Source of the DNA: Eggerthellaceae bacterium
GTDB lineage: Bacteria; Actinomycetota; Coriobacteriia; Coriobacteriales; Eggerthellaceae
Direction of reading: 5' to 3'
Assembly: GCA_900753095.1 (NCBI GenBank)
Contig: CAADXT010000160.1
Location: 1-16,887, forward strand
Length of the DNA stretch: 16,887 nucleotides
The position numbers were made by a program, and so were the translations under genes. The first letter of the stretch is position 1, and every line of letters begins with the position of its first letter. The notes under the pieces were generated by a model. It did no database searches. It was given only the letters and a program-made list of their open reading frames with translations, and was not told where the DNA came from. Positions 8,501 through 14,241 of the stretch are shown one piece after another.

Positions 8501-10602
8501 ACGAGGTTTCCAAGGGAAGCCACGCAAGCCAGGCAACGGTAACCGGTCCGATTACCGATGAGGACAAGGCTGCGGTGCTTGGCACGGTAACCTGCGGTTG
8601 CGATTGCTCGGCAGCGGCGGACGTTGATACTTATACGATTTCCGCCACCGTTCCCGCCACTGTAGAGGCAAACCAGAACTACAAAGTTAATGTTGAGCCC
8701 GGCCGCCACGTTGTAAAGCCGCGTCCTACGCACGTTGCTATCGACAACGTTTCCAAGAAGTACGGCGACAAGGACCTCGCTGCAACCAGCCTTACGTACA
8801 AGGTGTTCGATGCGGCGGTAAGCCCTGAAGCTGAATACACCGATTCTACGAAGATTGAATCGATGGGCATCGCCGTTTCCTGCGGCGAGCATTCCGAAGA
8901 TGTGGGTACATACAGCCTTGTGGGTACGAGTGCAAACAAGAACTACGACGTAACGTTCACCGGTACGCTTACCATTACCCCGGCTGAGGTTACGGTTGCT
9001 TTGCCTACCATCGAGTCGACTTACGGTGAAGCAGTTGCCAAGGAGGCCCATGCCGACGGGGCAACGGTAACCGGTCCGATTACCGATGAGGACAAGGCTG
9101 CGGTGCTCGGCACGGTATCGTGCGATTGCGGCTACGCGGAAACCGCCAATGCAGGAACCCACAAGATTACTGCCAAAGTTCCTGGCACGGTAGCGACGAA
9201 CAAGAACTACAACATCAAGATCGTTGACGGCGTTCACACTGTTAAGCCTGCCGAGGTTACGGTTACCATGCCAAACATCCAGTCGGTATACGGTGATGCG
9301 GTTTCCATGACCAGCCATCTTGAGAACGTTACGTTCAACGGCCCCATCAGCAGCGAGGATAAGGCGGCAATGCTTCGCGCGGTTTCCTGCGGTTGCGCTT
9401 CCTCTGCTCAGGCAAATGTGGGCGATCATACCGTTACTGCCGAAGTTCCCGAAAGCGTGAAGGCCAACAAGAACTACAACGTTACGGTGGAAAGCGGCAC
9501 CCATACCATCATTGCTCGTAAGATGATCGTCGAGGTGCTTTCTGCTGAGAAGACGTTCGGTGATCCTGATCCGAAAATCTCGGAGTATGGATTCAAAGCT
9601 TGGGACAACTCTGGCAGCGTGGTTAGGGATGTTACCAAGGAAGTTTCCCTTGAAGACCTTGGCGTAACCGTGACGCGTGAAGACACGTCGGAAGATGCTG
9701 GTGTGTACGACCTTTCGTGCTCCAGCGCCAATCCGAACTACAGCATTGAGTTCAAGGGCCACCCAACGCTTACCATCAAGCAGCAGAAAATGCTGATAGA
9801 GCTCCAGTCTGCTACCAAGATCTCTGGCGAGGAGGAGCCTGACTACAGCTTCCTGGCTTGGTATGTGCTTCCTGGCGAAAACGATGCTCAGGCTGTTTCC
9901 ACTTACGCTTTGGACGAAGCTGGAAGCTTGCAAGATAAGGTTCCCGCTTTGAAGCCGTGCACCGACCCTGATGTGCTGGCATCCCTTGGCATCACTGTTA
10001 CGCGTGAGGATTCTTCCGAAACTCCGGGCGTGTATGCGCTGAAGGGGGAAAGCTCCAACCCGAACTATCAAGTTGACTTCAGCCAAACTGTGGCCACCCT
10101 TACTGTCCACCCCCGTGTTGACGCTACGGTGGATTCCGAGGGCGGCAAGGTAACGTCCAGCGTAAAGGGCGGTCCTGAAGGCACCGTTATCACCGTTGAG
10201 GCCACTCCCGATGAAGGATACGTCTTCGATGAATGGGTACTTGCTGAAGGCGACGGCGTGATTGCCGACCCGAAGGCTGCGAAAACCACCATTACGGTTG
10301 GCAAGCAGAACGTGGTTGTGAAGGCCAAGTTCTCGAAGAAACCTGTTGACCCGGTAACTCCTGTTGATCCTGGTGCCGATGATCCCGGCACTGACCCGGG
10401 GCAGGGTGGCGGCTCTGCCGACAACGGCAATGCTTCCAATGTTTCCACGGTAAGCGCCAAGGCCAACGAGGATAATGCCTCTACTGCCACGAAGACCGGC
10501 GACTCGCTTGGCTTTGCTGCGGCATTGGTAGCGGTGCTTGGCGTTGCGGCTGCGGCGGCTGCCTTCGTGGCTCTTCGTAAGACGCGTCGTCGTAAGCACT
10601 GA
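2487..10602 (+). CDS. Giant MBG / Ig-like repeat surface protein, adhesin-like; frame broken at a G9 tract
   Basis: A predicted secreted, wall-anchored repeat protein, about 2,704 residues if the frame is restored. ATG 2487 follows GGGGAGG with a 6-nt gap. The first 32 residues are a signal peptide (K/R-rich start, FFALTLVMGL core, AYA before Glu). A Gly/Ser/Ala/Glu-rich linker follows, in which the frame shifts at nine G (2690-2698). As sequenced, the 5' frame stops at 2733-2735, while the body runs open in the next frame to 10602. With 8 or 11 G the two parts join. Domains in order: a unique N-terminal region; three modules of about 290 residues (3391-6021); several Ig-like segments (6022-7110); seven A-type and four B-type MBG-like domains (7111-10107, YGD/YGE motifs); one divergent InlB B-repeat-like domain (10108-10341, ATPDEGYVFDEW); a Pro/Gly/Asp linker; and TKTGD, a hydrophobic segment and RRRKH. 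An adhesin role is inferred from this architecture; no ligand can be named. A sequencing error or true pseudogene remains possible. Confidence 0.85.
2690..2698 (+). repeat. Nine-G homopolymer tract at the reading-frame junction
   Basis: Nine consecutive G lie 204-212 bases into the surface-protein gene. In the upstream frame the reading after the tract is IVRFEGRCFCW and a stop. In the next frame it is GVSSDSKGGASAGSASG, a Ser/Gly/Ala linker of the same style as the upstream linker (SAAASGESASEDAPSGD). The upstream text of that next frame (MRKWEKRRNSKGK) does not look like a real protein. Removing one G or adding two makes one continuous frame. Such tracts are known sites of slipped-strand phase variation in other bacteria; here that role is inferred. 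Confidence 0.75.
3391..6021 (+). repeat. Three tandem modules of about 290 residues in the surface protein
   Basis: Copies are 3391-4254, 4255-5151 and 5152-6021. Each opens with a variant of A(S/T/Q)(L/F)xAxFDxAxV. Each continues with a Gly-Tyr-Ala-(V/I)-T-(S/K)-V segment, then SYTLTV-(S/E)-T, then RVI-G-(A/V)-(I/L/V)-D followed by SSVPS-MS, DDL-IEYKAG, a KFG segment, and IRI-YKGN-QY. The copies are clearly homologous but diverged, with no long identical DNA stretches noticed, so the triplication is old. They are probably compact beta-rich units, each perhaps made of two or three Ig-like folds. No named family was recognised with confidence. Confidence 0.8.
7111..10107 (+). repeat. Array of alternating MBG-like (YGx type) domains
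   Basis: Approximate domain limits: B1 7111-7404, A1 7405-7674, A2 7675-7932, A3 7933-8187, A4 8188-8448, B2 8449-8715, A5 8716-8976, B3 8977-9243, B4 9244-9510, A6 9511-9777, A7 9778-10107. A-type domains carry SKxYGxxDPxFTYxVFD, then LGIxVTR, DAGxYxLxG, NYxVxF and LTI. B-type domains carry a hydrophobic EVTVxLPxIxSVYGD start, DEDKAAxL, a Cys-x-Cys, VPxxVxxNxNYxV and GxHTV. The YGD/YGE signature matches the MBG domains seen in large bacterial surface proteins. Such arrays usually act as stalks or binding surfaces. Confidence 0.8.
8191..9246 (+). repeat. 528-bp tandem duplication of an A-B domain pair
   Basis: Two units, 8191-8718 and 8719-9246, are offset by exactly 528 bases (176 codons). 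Both encode PRPTxVxIxNVxKxYG, the stretch AVSPEAEYTDS, IESMGI, HSEDVG and TVTGPITDEDKAAVLGTV. The DNA at 8532-8579 and 9060-9107 is identical over 48 bases and continues past a single mismatch. This is the most recent-looking duplication in the gene and a possible site of recombination that would change repeat number. Confidence 0.85.
10489..10599 (+). other. C-terminal cell-wall sorting signal (TKTGD variant)
   Basis: The protein ends with TKTGD, a hydrophobic Ala/Val/Leu-rich stretch of about 24 residues (FAAALVAVLGV onwards) and the positive tail RKTRRRKH. This is the three-part layout of a sortase substrate. The pentapeptide is not a canonical LPxTG, but the K-T-G-D portion is shared with LPKTGD-type signals. 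Sortase anchoring is inferred; a plain C-terminal membrane anchor is the alternative. Confidence 0.7.
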
Positions 10603-10644
10603 TAGTGCTTTGATCCCCTAGGCTGCAACAAGCCCCATTATGCA

Positions 10645-10673
10645 AAGGGAGCTCGGCTTTGCCGGGCTCCCTT
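10645..10673. terminator. Hairpin between convergent surface-protein and bile salt hydrolase genes
   Basis: AAGGGAGC-T-CGGC (10645-10657) pairs with GCCG-G-GCTCCCTT (10661-10673), 13 pairs including one G-T, around a TTT loop. It lies between the two stop codons. Neither side has a long T-run, so termination may be imperfect, but the position suggests it serves both genes. Confidence 0.7.
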
Positions 10674-10718
10674 GCTGTGATTATGGCGGTTAAGCGGTTT
10701 GAGGGTGAAGTTTTCGGC

Positions 10719-11699
10719 CTAAAGTCGGGCAAGCTTCTCTGCGGGTTCGATGAGCGCATGGGGATCTGCGCTTCGATAATCGTTCAAGCAAGCGCTGCGC
10801 AGGGCGGGGTTGCTGTCGGTGTTGTAGTAGTACGTGCCGGTTTTGGCCGAGAAGCATCCTGTGTATATGGTGCGCTCCCAGGTTCCATCGCCCATCTGAG
10901 CGGAGCCTTCAACCATGGCAACGTTGCCCAGGGTATGGAACAGGCGCATCACGTTATCCTGCTCGGTTTCCTTGGCAGGGTAGTTCGCGTTGAGGAACGC
11001 GGCTTTCACGAAGCGAGAGGTGGTGTAGGAATCACCGGGAATACCGCGCGAGCCGGCGCCGGCACCAAAGGGCGAAAGTTCGGCGTTGCCCCAGTTCACC
11101 GTTCCAGGGAAGGCGCTGGTAACATTCAGGTAGGTGCGCAGGTTCTCCATGTGCCAGTCGAAAGTGGGCTGATTGGCCAACGTGTCTACTGGGTTGCGGT
11201 GCACGTGCATGCCGTCGGGGAGGTACTCAACCACGATGCTTCGCGTTGCATCGCCGATAATCCAATGAAGAAGCGAAACGCCGAGCTCGCTGCTTACCGG
11301 CTTTGCCACAATGGCAACGTCTGCTAAGGCTGCTTCCACTTCATCGACGGTTTCGAAGTTGGCGGCAACCCAAACAGGGAACTCGTAGGCCGCAACGTTC
11401 GTTTTGCCGGGTACGGCTTCCTCTTCGTATTGGGCGTAGCCGGGGAAGTTCAATCCCGCAACGGCAAGGCCCGAATCGTTTCCGCAATCAAAGTAGAGCG
11501 GGTAACCCTGATAGGTTATTCCCATGCCTATCAAAGCGTGCTTTGAAGGCTCGGCGTCGGCACCTTTTGGAAAGGCCTGACGCAGGGCGTACCCTTTAGG
11601 GGTTACAACGATGTGCTCGCCGAAGGGCGTGCTCCAATCGAGGTTGCGCCCAAAGTACATAGCTCCGTCTGCGGAAGTGAATCTGATTCCCGTGCACAT
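10719..11699 (-). CDS. Choloylglycine hydrolase, probable bile salt hydrolase
   Basis: An Ntn-hydrolase of 326 residues that should cleave the amide bond of glycine- or taurine-conjugated bile salts (or, less likely, penicillin V). The product begins MCTGIRFTSADGAMYFGRNLDW, so the nucleophile Cys2 becomes the N-terminus after Met removal. The other expected active-site residues can be placed: Arg18, Asp21, Asn84 in GLNFPGYAQY, Asn176 in LANQPTFDWH and Arg229 in TSRFV. Asn at the GLNF position is typical of bile salt hydrolases rather than penicillin acylases. The frame is open further upstream to 11831, but starting there would bury the catalytic Cys. AGAGGA lies just before ATG 11699. There is no signal peptide, so the enzyme is cytoplasmic. 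It is convergent with the surface-protein gene and divergent from the que locus. Confidence 0.92.
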   Translation of the reverse strand: MCTGIRFTSADGAMYFGRNLDWSTPFGEHIVVTPKGYALRQAFPKGADAEPSKHALIGMGITYQGYPLYFDCGNDSGLAVAGLNFPGYAQYEEEAVPGKTNVAAYEFPVWVAANFETVDEVEAALADVAIVAKPVSSELGVSLLHWIIGDATRSIVVEYLPDGMHVHRNPVDTLANQPTFDWHMENLRTYLNVTSAFPGTVNWGNAELSPFGAGAGSRGIPGDSYTTSRFVKAAFLNANYPAKETEQDNVMRLFHTLGNVAMVEGSAQMGDGTWERTIYTGCFSAKTGTYYYNTDSNPALRSACLNDYRSADPHALIEPAEKLARL

Positions 11700-11849
11700 A
11701 GCAGTCCTCTTTCGTATCGATTCGGGCAATGGCCCGCTGCTTGGTCCTGTTCGGCATTCCGTGTATGCACAGCGTGCGCCTTTGCCTTGCGCTTGCTCTG
11801 CTGAAATTGCGGGACGTTGCCGTTTTGTCATGGAGCCGTGGTGTGCCGG

Positions 11850-11879
11850 TTGGAATAGGGCAGGGAAGCTCGGTATACT
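11850..11879 (+). promoter_or_regulatory. Sigma-70-type promoter of the queuosine locus
   Basis: TTGGAA (11850-11855, 4/6 to TTGACA) and TATACT (11874-11879, 5/6 to TATAAT) are separated by 18 bases. Transcription would start near 11886, giving a leader of about 145 bases before queD. This places the aptamer about 30 bases into the transcript, as expected for a riboswitch. Confidence 0.6.
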
Positions 11880-11888
11880 GGCTACGTT

Positions 11889-11913
11889 GGCCTGCGTGGC
11901 AAATCGCGCAGCC
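11889..11913 (+). promoter_or_regulatory. 5' hairpin at the start of the queD leader
   Basis: GGC-C-TGCG (11889-11896) pairs with CGCAGCC (11907-11913), giving seven base pairs with one bulged C and a 10-base loop. It sits right after the inferred transcription start and just before the aptamer. It might protect the 5' end or help the aptamer fold; the role is inference. Confidence 0.4.
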
Positions 11914-11915
11914 TA

Positions 11916-11954
11916 CGACAGTTCGAAACCCTCCTGTCGCTAAACAAAACTAGG
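11916..11954 (+). ncRNA. preQ1-I-like riboswitch aptamer
   Basis: CGACAG (11916-11921) and CTGTCG (11934-11939) form a 6-bp stem around a 12-base loop TTCGAAACCCTC, followed by the A-rich tail CTAAACAAAACTAGG (11940-11954). The small stem, a C directly before the 3' stem strand, and a tail of the form AACAAAAC-x-AGG closely resemble the Thermoanaerobacter-type preQ1-I aptamer as I remember it. The loop CCT (11930-11932) can pair with the tail AGG (11952-11954) to make a pseudoknot. The loop is slightly longer than in that reference. Its place in the leader of a preQ1-synthesis operon is strong supporting context. The ligand would be preQ1, the final product of QueF. Confidence 0.62.
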
Positions 11955-11961
11955 CCATAGA

Positions 11962-12021
11962 ATGCTTCAGGCTAAGCCCTGCCTTCTTCATGCCTTGTTT
12001 TGCATCGACAGGTTTTACTGA
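11962..12021 (+). CDS. Possible 19-residue leader peptide upstream of queD
   Basis: ATG at 11962 opens MLQAKPCLLHALFCIDRFY and stops at TGA 12019-12021. The stop overlaps the first base of the queD AAGGAG (12021-12026), and the queD ATG follows 10 bases later, an arrangement that favours translational coupling. Its only possible ribosome binding site is TAGG (11951-11954), 7 nt upstream, which is the 3' tail of the aptamer that preQ1 binding would occupy. The peptide uses His CAT, Asp GAC and Tyr TAC codons, all read by queuosine-type tRNAs. An ORF this short could occur by chance. Confidence 0.33.
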   Translation: MLQAKPCLLHALFCIDRFY

Positions 12022-12031
12022 AGGAGCATAT

Positions 12032-12457
12032 ATGTACGGCCTGAAAACCGAAAGCAGCTTCGATGCTGCCCATTTCCTTACCGATTACCACGGCAAATGC
12101 GAAAACCTCCACGGCCATCGTTGGCGTGTTGTTGCCTACCTGGCGCAGGAAAAACTGTGCACCGAGGGAACCCATAAAGACATGGTTATCGACTTCGGCG
12201 ATTTCAAGCGCGCCTTGCGTGAGCTTACCGAGGAGCTTGATCACTCTTTCATCGTTGAAGAGGGCTCGCTTATGCCCGAAACCCTGGCTTGCCTTGAAAA
12301 GGAAGGCTTCACCCTTTCCATGATGCCGTTCCGCACCACGGCTGAAAACCTGGCGCGTTACTTCTATCGCCGCATGGCCGAGCGCAATTTGCCCATTTCC
12401 CAGGTTGAGGTGTACGAAACGCCCAACAACTGCGCAATTTACTACGGGGAGAACTAA
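12032..12457 (+). CDS. queD: 6-carboxy-5,6,7,8-tetrahydropterin synthase QueD
   Basis: QueD converts 7,8-dihydroneopterin triphosphate to 6-carboxy-tetrahydropterin, the first dedicated step of 7-deazaguanine synthesis. The 141-residue product is of normal size for the PTPS/QueD fold. Zinc ligands are His14 (FDAAH) and His27 and His29 (ENLHGH). Cys23 in GKCENLHGH is the catalytic cysteine. Asp70-His71 (ELDHSF) and Glu129 (VYETPNN) complete the usual active site, and PFRTTAEN is the usual pterin-site loop. ATG 12032 follows AAGGAG (12021-12026) with a 5-nt gap. An in-frame start at 11990 would lack both the family N-terminus and a good ribosome site. It is the first gene of queD-queE-queC, 2 bases before queE. 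Confidence 0.95.
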   Translation: MYGLKTESSFDAAHFLTDYHGKCENLHGHRWRVVAYLAQEKLCTEGTHKDMVIDFGDFKRALRELTEELDHSFIVEEGSLMPETLACLEKEGFTLSMMPFRTTAENLARYFYRRMAERNLPISQVEVYETPNNCAIYYGEN

Positions 12458-12459
12458 CC

Positions 12460-13209
12460 GTGGCGCAAAACGCGGCAGTGTTTGATGCACATGACGGCTC
12501 GGAATGCCGCTTGCCGGTGGTGGAGCGTTTCGTTTCCATCAACGGCGAGGGCCCGCGTGCCGGCCGGCTTGCGGCCTTTATTCGTTTTGCGGGCTGCAAT
12601 CTGGCTTGCTCTTGGTGCGATACCGCCTGGGCGAACGTGGGCAACTGCGAGCATGAGGATCTTTCGCCTGAGGCCCTGGTTGAGTGGGTGGCGGGCACCG
12701 GTGCATCGTGCGTAACGCTCACCGGCGGCGAACCTGCGCTTCAGCCAGGGCTGCCCGAGCTTGCCCGTGCACTCTGCTCTTCAAGCCTATGGGGCTGCGA
12801 GGGCAAGCGTGCAGTGGAGATAGAGACGAACGGAGCGGTAGACCTTCAAGCGTTGCATGCCCTTCGCTCGAGTTTTCCCGAATCGTTCGCGCCGCTGTAT
12901 TTCACCGTTGATTGCAAGATGCCCTCAAGCGGCATGACGGCGGAGATGATTGCCGAGAACTATGCGTTGCTGCGCAAGGGCGATGCGGTGAAGTTTGTGG
13001 TGGCGAGCATCGAGGATCTTGAATGTGCTCAGTCTGTTATCGAAGAGCACGACCTTTGCAGCATCTGCGAGGTGTTTTTTAGCCCGGTTTTCAGCTGCAT
13101 CGAGCCTGCGGAGATCGTTTCGTTCATGGAAGAGCATGGCCTTTCCGAGGTTCGCCTGCAGCTTCAGCTTCATAAGATCATCTGGCCCAACGAAGATAGG
13201 GGCGTATAG
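12460..13209 (+). CDS. queE: 7-carboxy-7-deazaguanine synthase QueE (radical SAM)
   Basis: QueE is a radical-SAM enzyme that contracts the ring of 6-carboxy-tetrahydropterin to 7-carboxy-7-deazaguanine, using a 4Fe-4S cluster and Mg2+. The 249-residue product has the substrate-side motif SINGEGPRAGR, the cluster motif CNLACSWC (Cys46, Cys50, Cys53; CX3CX2C) and the SAM-binding GGEP (89-92, in TLTGGEPALQP). The start is GTG 12460, preceded by GGGGAG (12446-12451) with an 8-nt gap. It begins 2 bases after the queD stop and ends 2 bases before queC, so co-transcription and translational coupling are likely. The middle of the protein is somewhat longer than in minimal QueE proteins, but no key residue appears to be missing. 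Confidence 0.94.
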   Translation: MAQNAAVFDAHDGSECRLPVVERFVSINGEGPRAGRLAAFIRFAGCNLACSWCDTAWANVGNCEHEDLSPEALVEWVAGTGASCVTLTGGEPALQPGLPELARALCSSSLWGCEGKRAVEIETNGAVDLQALHALRSSFPESFAPLYFTVDCKMPSSGMTAEMIAENYALLRKGDAVKFVVASIEDLECAQSVIEEHDLCSICEVFFSPVFSCIEPAEIVSFMEEHGLSEVRLQLQLHKIIWPNEDRGV

Positions 13210-13211
13210 CT

Positions 13212-13958
13212 ATGGCCAAATCCGATACTTTTTCCTCAAGCGAGGGGTTCAACGTTGCGACGGGCACCGACGCCCCAACGCGCGCCTTGGTGTTGTGCTC
13301 GGGCGGCGTCGACTCCACCACGCTTCTTGCCATGGCCGTCCAGCGTTACGGCGCGGAAAACGTGTACGCGCTTTCCATCAGCTACGGCCAGCGTCACAAC
13401 AAGGAAATCGACGCTGCCAAGGCGGTTGCGAAACATTATGGCGTTGAGCAGCGCTTTCTCGATCTGTCGGCGATTTTTGCCGACAGCAACTGCTCGCTTT
13501 TGGCGCATTCCACCCAGGATGTCCCTGAGGAAAGCTATGCCGAGCAGCTAAGCGAATCAAAGGGCAAGCCGGTAAGCACCTATGTCCCGTTCCGCAACGG
13601 GCTGTTCCTTTCCTCGGCTGCCTCGATGGCCCTTTCGCTGGGGTGCTCCGTGCTGTATTACGGTGCGCATCACGATGATTGGGCGGGCAACGCCTATCCC
13701 GATTGCTCGCAGGAGTTCGTCGATGCCATGAACAACGCCGTTGTCGAGGGAACGGGCGGCGAGCTTCACATGGAAGCGCCGTTTGTTCAGTGGTCGAAGG
13801 CGGACATCGTGAAGCGTGGCTTGGAGCTTGACGTTCCCTATGAGCTTACGTGGTCGTGCTACGAGGGCGGTGAAAAACCCTGCGGTGTATGCGGCACCTG
13901 CATCGACCGAATCCGAGCATTCGAGCTGAACGGGGTTACCGACCCGCTTATGCGGTAG
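13212..13958 (+). CDS. queC: 7-cyano-7-deazaguanine (preQ0) synthase QueC
   Basis: QueC uses ATP and ammonia to turn 7-carboxy-7-deazaguanine into preQ0. The 248-residue product carries the PP-loop SGGVDS (30-35, in LVLCSGGVDSTTLL) and the C-terminal zinc motif with Cys216, Cys224, Cys227 and Cys230 (SCYEGGEKPCGVCGTC). YGAHHDDWAGNAYPDC is the usual substrate loop. About 20 residues precede the first strand, a little more than in typical QueC (220-230 residues). No better start is seen; ATG 13212 is preceded by AGGGG at 13198-13202. It follows the queE stop by 2 bases. Confidence 0.95.
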   Translation: MAKSDTFSSSEGFNVATGTDAPTRALVLCSGGVDSTTLLAMAVQRYGAENVYALSISYGQRHNKEIDAAKAVAKHYGVEQRFLDLSAIFADSNCSLLAHSTQDVPEESYAEQLSESKGKPVSTYVPFRNGLFLSSAASMALSLGCSVLYYGAHHDDWAGNAYPDCSQEFVDAMNNAVVEGTGGELHMEAPFVQWSKADIVKRGLELDVPYELTWSCYEGGEKPCGVCGTCIDRIRAFELNGVTDPLMR

Positions 13959-13966
13959 TCTTCCGG

Positions 13967-14184
13967 GGCGGCTGCGAGGGCGCCTGCTTCGCGCCTCGCT
14001 TCCGCTTTTTCGGCTCTCAATAAATTGCGTTTTAATTTTGCGAATGAAATCGCAGAGATTAGCTCGACGCATGATTTAATGCATCCCTGTAATTTTTGAT
14101 CGAGTACCTGGGGCGATTTCTTTTAGGCAATTTCTTTCGAGCCGCGCTCCAGAGAGGCGCGAAGCAGGCGCCCTCGCAGCCGCC
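13967..14184. repeat. 218-bp palindromic element with perfect 31-bp inverted ends
   Basis: Bases 13967-13997 are the exact reverse complement of 14154-14184. Inside lie further nested complementary pairs in the correct order: CGGCTC (14011-14016) with GAGCCG (14139-14144), GAAATCGC (14046-14053) with GCGATTTC (14113-14120), CTCGA (14063-14067) with TCGAG (14100-14104), and GCAT (14069-14072) with ATGC (14079-14082). The ends are GC-rich and the centre is AT-rich. It contains no gene. It could be a MITE-like non-autonomous element or a very long RNA hairpin. No target-site duplication was seen at its edges. It starts 8 bases after queC and ends 57 bases before queF. Confidence 0.85.
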
Positions 14185-14241
14185 TTGTGCGATTTCCCGG
14201 GCTGCGGCTTGCGTATCTCATTAAACTCAAAGGAGAACCTT

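Larger units (their letters stand above)
11700..12031 (+). other. Divergent intergenic region between bile salt hydrolase and queD
   Basis: This 332-base gap contains the que promoter (11850-11879), a 5' hairpin (11889-11913), a preQ1-I-like aptamer (11916-11954), a possible 19-codon leader ORF (11962-12021) and the queD ribosome binding site (12021-12026). The half nearest the bile salt hydrolase (11700-11849) shows only a CGGGC/GCCCG hairpin (11723-11736). No clear promoter for that gene could be picked out. Confidence 0.6.

Noticed and set aside
7111..10107. CRISPR-like or non-coding repeat array
   Set aside because: The repeats are about 260 bases long, keep the reading frame and encode protein domains; there are no short identical repeats with unique spacers.
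7765..10599. 944-codon open frame on the minus strand at the end of the surface-protein gene
   Set aside because: Same cause: a shadow of the repeat-rich plus-strand gene, with repetitive basic gibberish and no family features.
2578..10602. ATG at 2578 as the true start of the surface protein
   Set aside because: No ribosome site precedes it. Its first 38 residues are basic and unlike the linker style, and the product would lack a signal peptide although the rest is clearly exported. The signal peptide in the other frame fits better.
11700..11831. N-terminal extension of the bile salt hydrolase starting at 11831
   Set aside because: The Cys nucleophile must follow the initiator Met; the extension has no family similarity and AGAGGA marks the start at 11699.
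11889..11945. tRNA-like TTCGAAAC segment before queD
   Set aside because: A T-loop-like TTCGA is present, but no acceptor stem, D-arm or anticodon arm could be assembled around it; the aptamer explanation is better.
13967..14184. Plain Rho-independent terminator after queC
   Set aside because: The paired arms are about 150 bases apart and no T-run follows the distal arm, so a normal short terminator hairpin is not what is seen.
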